Positions 7,476 through 7,671 of a stretch of DNA of 7,671 nt are shown here, one piece after another. The notes beneath the pieces were generated by a model, which ran no database searches, was not told where the DNA came from, and was given only the letters and a program-made list of their open reading frames with translations. Each line of letters starts with the position of its first letter. The first letter of the stretch is position 1. The position numbers and the translations under genes are program-made. Origin of the DNA: an uncultured Selenomonadaceae bacterium (GTDB lineage: Bacteria > Bacillota > Negativicutes > Selenomonadales > Selenomonadaceae); the NCBI GenBank assembly GCA_958415865.1, contig CATYZV010000076.1, forward strand, positions 1 through 7,671. The letters are read 5' to 3'.

Positions 7476-7671
7476 CTTTCTTGCATAATTTGCGGTAATC
7501 ACGAGGAGATACAGTATTTGAATTTTTAAATGCTCTGGAAAAGGCAAACGGATTTTTATAGCCGCAGGCGTACGATATACTTTCGATGGATAGATCACTC
7601 TTTGCCAGCAGTTCGCGTGCTTTTGACATCTTCATATTCAGAATAAACTGCTGCGGCGATGTATTCAGCTT
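7459..7671 (-). CDS. AraC-family transcriptional regulator, C-terminal part (5' end outside window)
   Basis: The leftward frame is open from the right edge to TAA at 7459-7461 and gives 70 residues. KLNTSPQQFILNMKMSKARE followed by LLAKSDLSIESISYACGY is the linker helix and second HTH of the AraC/XylS DNA-binding domain. NPFAFSRAFKN and SPRDYRKL complete the family signature. The usual Gly before SP (FKK..G.SP) is Thr here (FKNSNTVSP). The end a few residues after YR is normal for the family, so the C-terminus looks natural and not cut short. The effector domain and start lie beyond the window. It is convergent with the gat operon, and nothing in the visible part links it to galactitol. Confidence 0.88.
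   Translation of the reverse strand, partial: KLNTSPQQFILNMKMSKARELLAKSDLSIESISYACGYKNPFAFSRAFKNSNTVSPRDYRKLCKKDVHNI

Overview
The window holds an almost complete galactitol (dulcitol) utilisation locus on the + strand, with a convergent regulator fragment at the right edge. It looks like a low-to-middle GC Firmicute: strong Shine-Dalgarno sites (GGAGG, AAGGAG, AGGGGG), a PRD/EIIB/EIIA-type PTS regulator, and a PfkB kinase plus class II aldolase for tagatose phosphates. A possible outer-membrane beta-barrel C-terminus at 7377-7475 (-) hints at a diderm Firmicute (Negativicutes, Selenomonadaceae-like). That assignment is an inference from one short tail.

Layout. 1-130: left edge and leader, no identifiable gene. 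131-1168: gatD, galactitol-1-phosphate 5-dehydrogenase. 1169-1304: intergenic region with a 7-bp dyad, an extended -10 promoter and a strong RBS. 1305-3245: multidomain PTS-controlled transcriptional regulator. 3255-3710, 3761-4036 and 4079-5437: galactitol PTS components EIIA, EIIB and EIIC. 5485-6336: class II tagatose-1,6-bisphosphate aldolase. 6352-7278: PfkB-family sugar-phosphate kinase, probably tagatose-6-phosphate kinase. 7335-7358: hairpin that can terminate transcription from both sides. 7377-7475 (-): possible 3' remnant of an outer-membrane protein gene. 7459-7671 (-): C-terminal part of an AraC-family regulator, cut by the window edge.

How the genes work together. EIIA, EIIB and EIIC import galactitol as galactitol 1-phosphate. 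GatD oxidises it to D-tagatose 6-phosphate, the kinase makes tagatose 1,6-bisphosphate, and the aldolase splits that into glycerone phosphate and glyceraldehyde 3-phosphate. The regulator keeps every expected PRD, EIIB-like and EIIA-like phosphorylation residue, so it can plausibly sense PTS phosphorylation state. It is probably a DNA-binding activator of its own promoter and the genes behind it.

Assessment. The core is a recognisable catabolic operon, not a new kind of system. The points worth a second look are the dyad/promoter arrangement, the absence of a GatZ-like subunit, the separate position and ambiguous start of gatD, two motif departures in the kinase and aldolase, and the OMP-tail/AraC junction at the right end.
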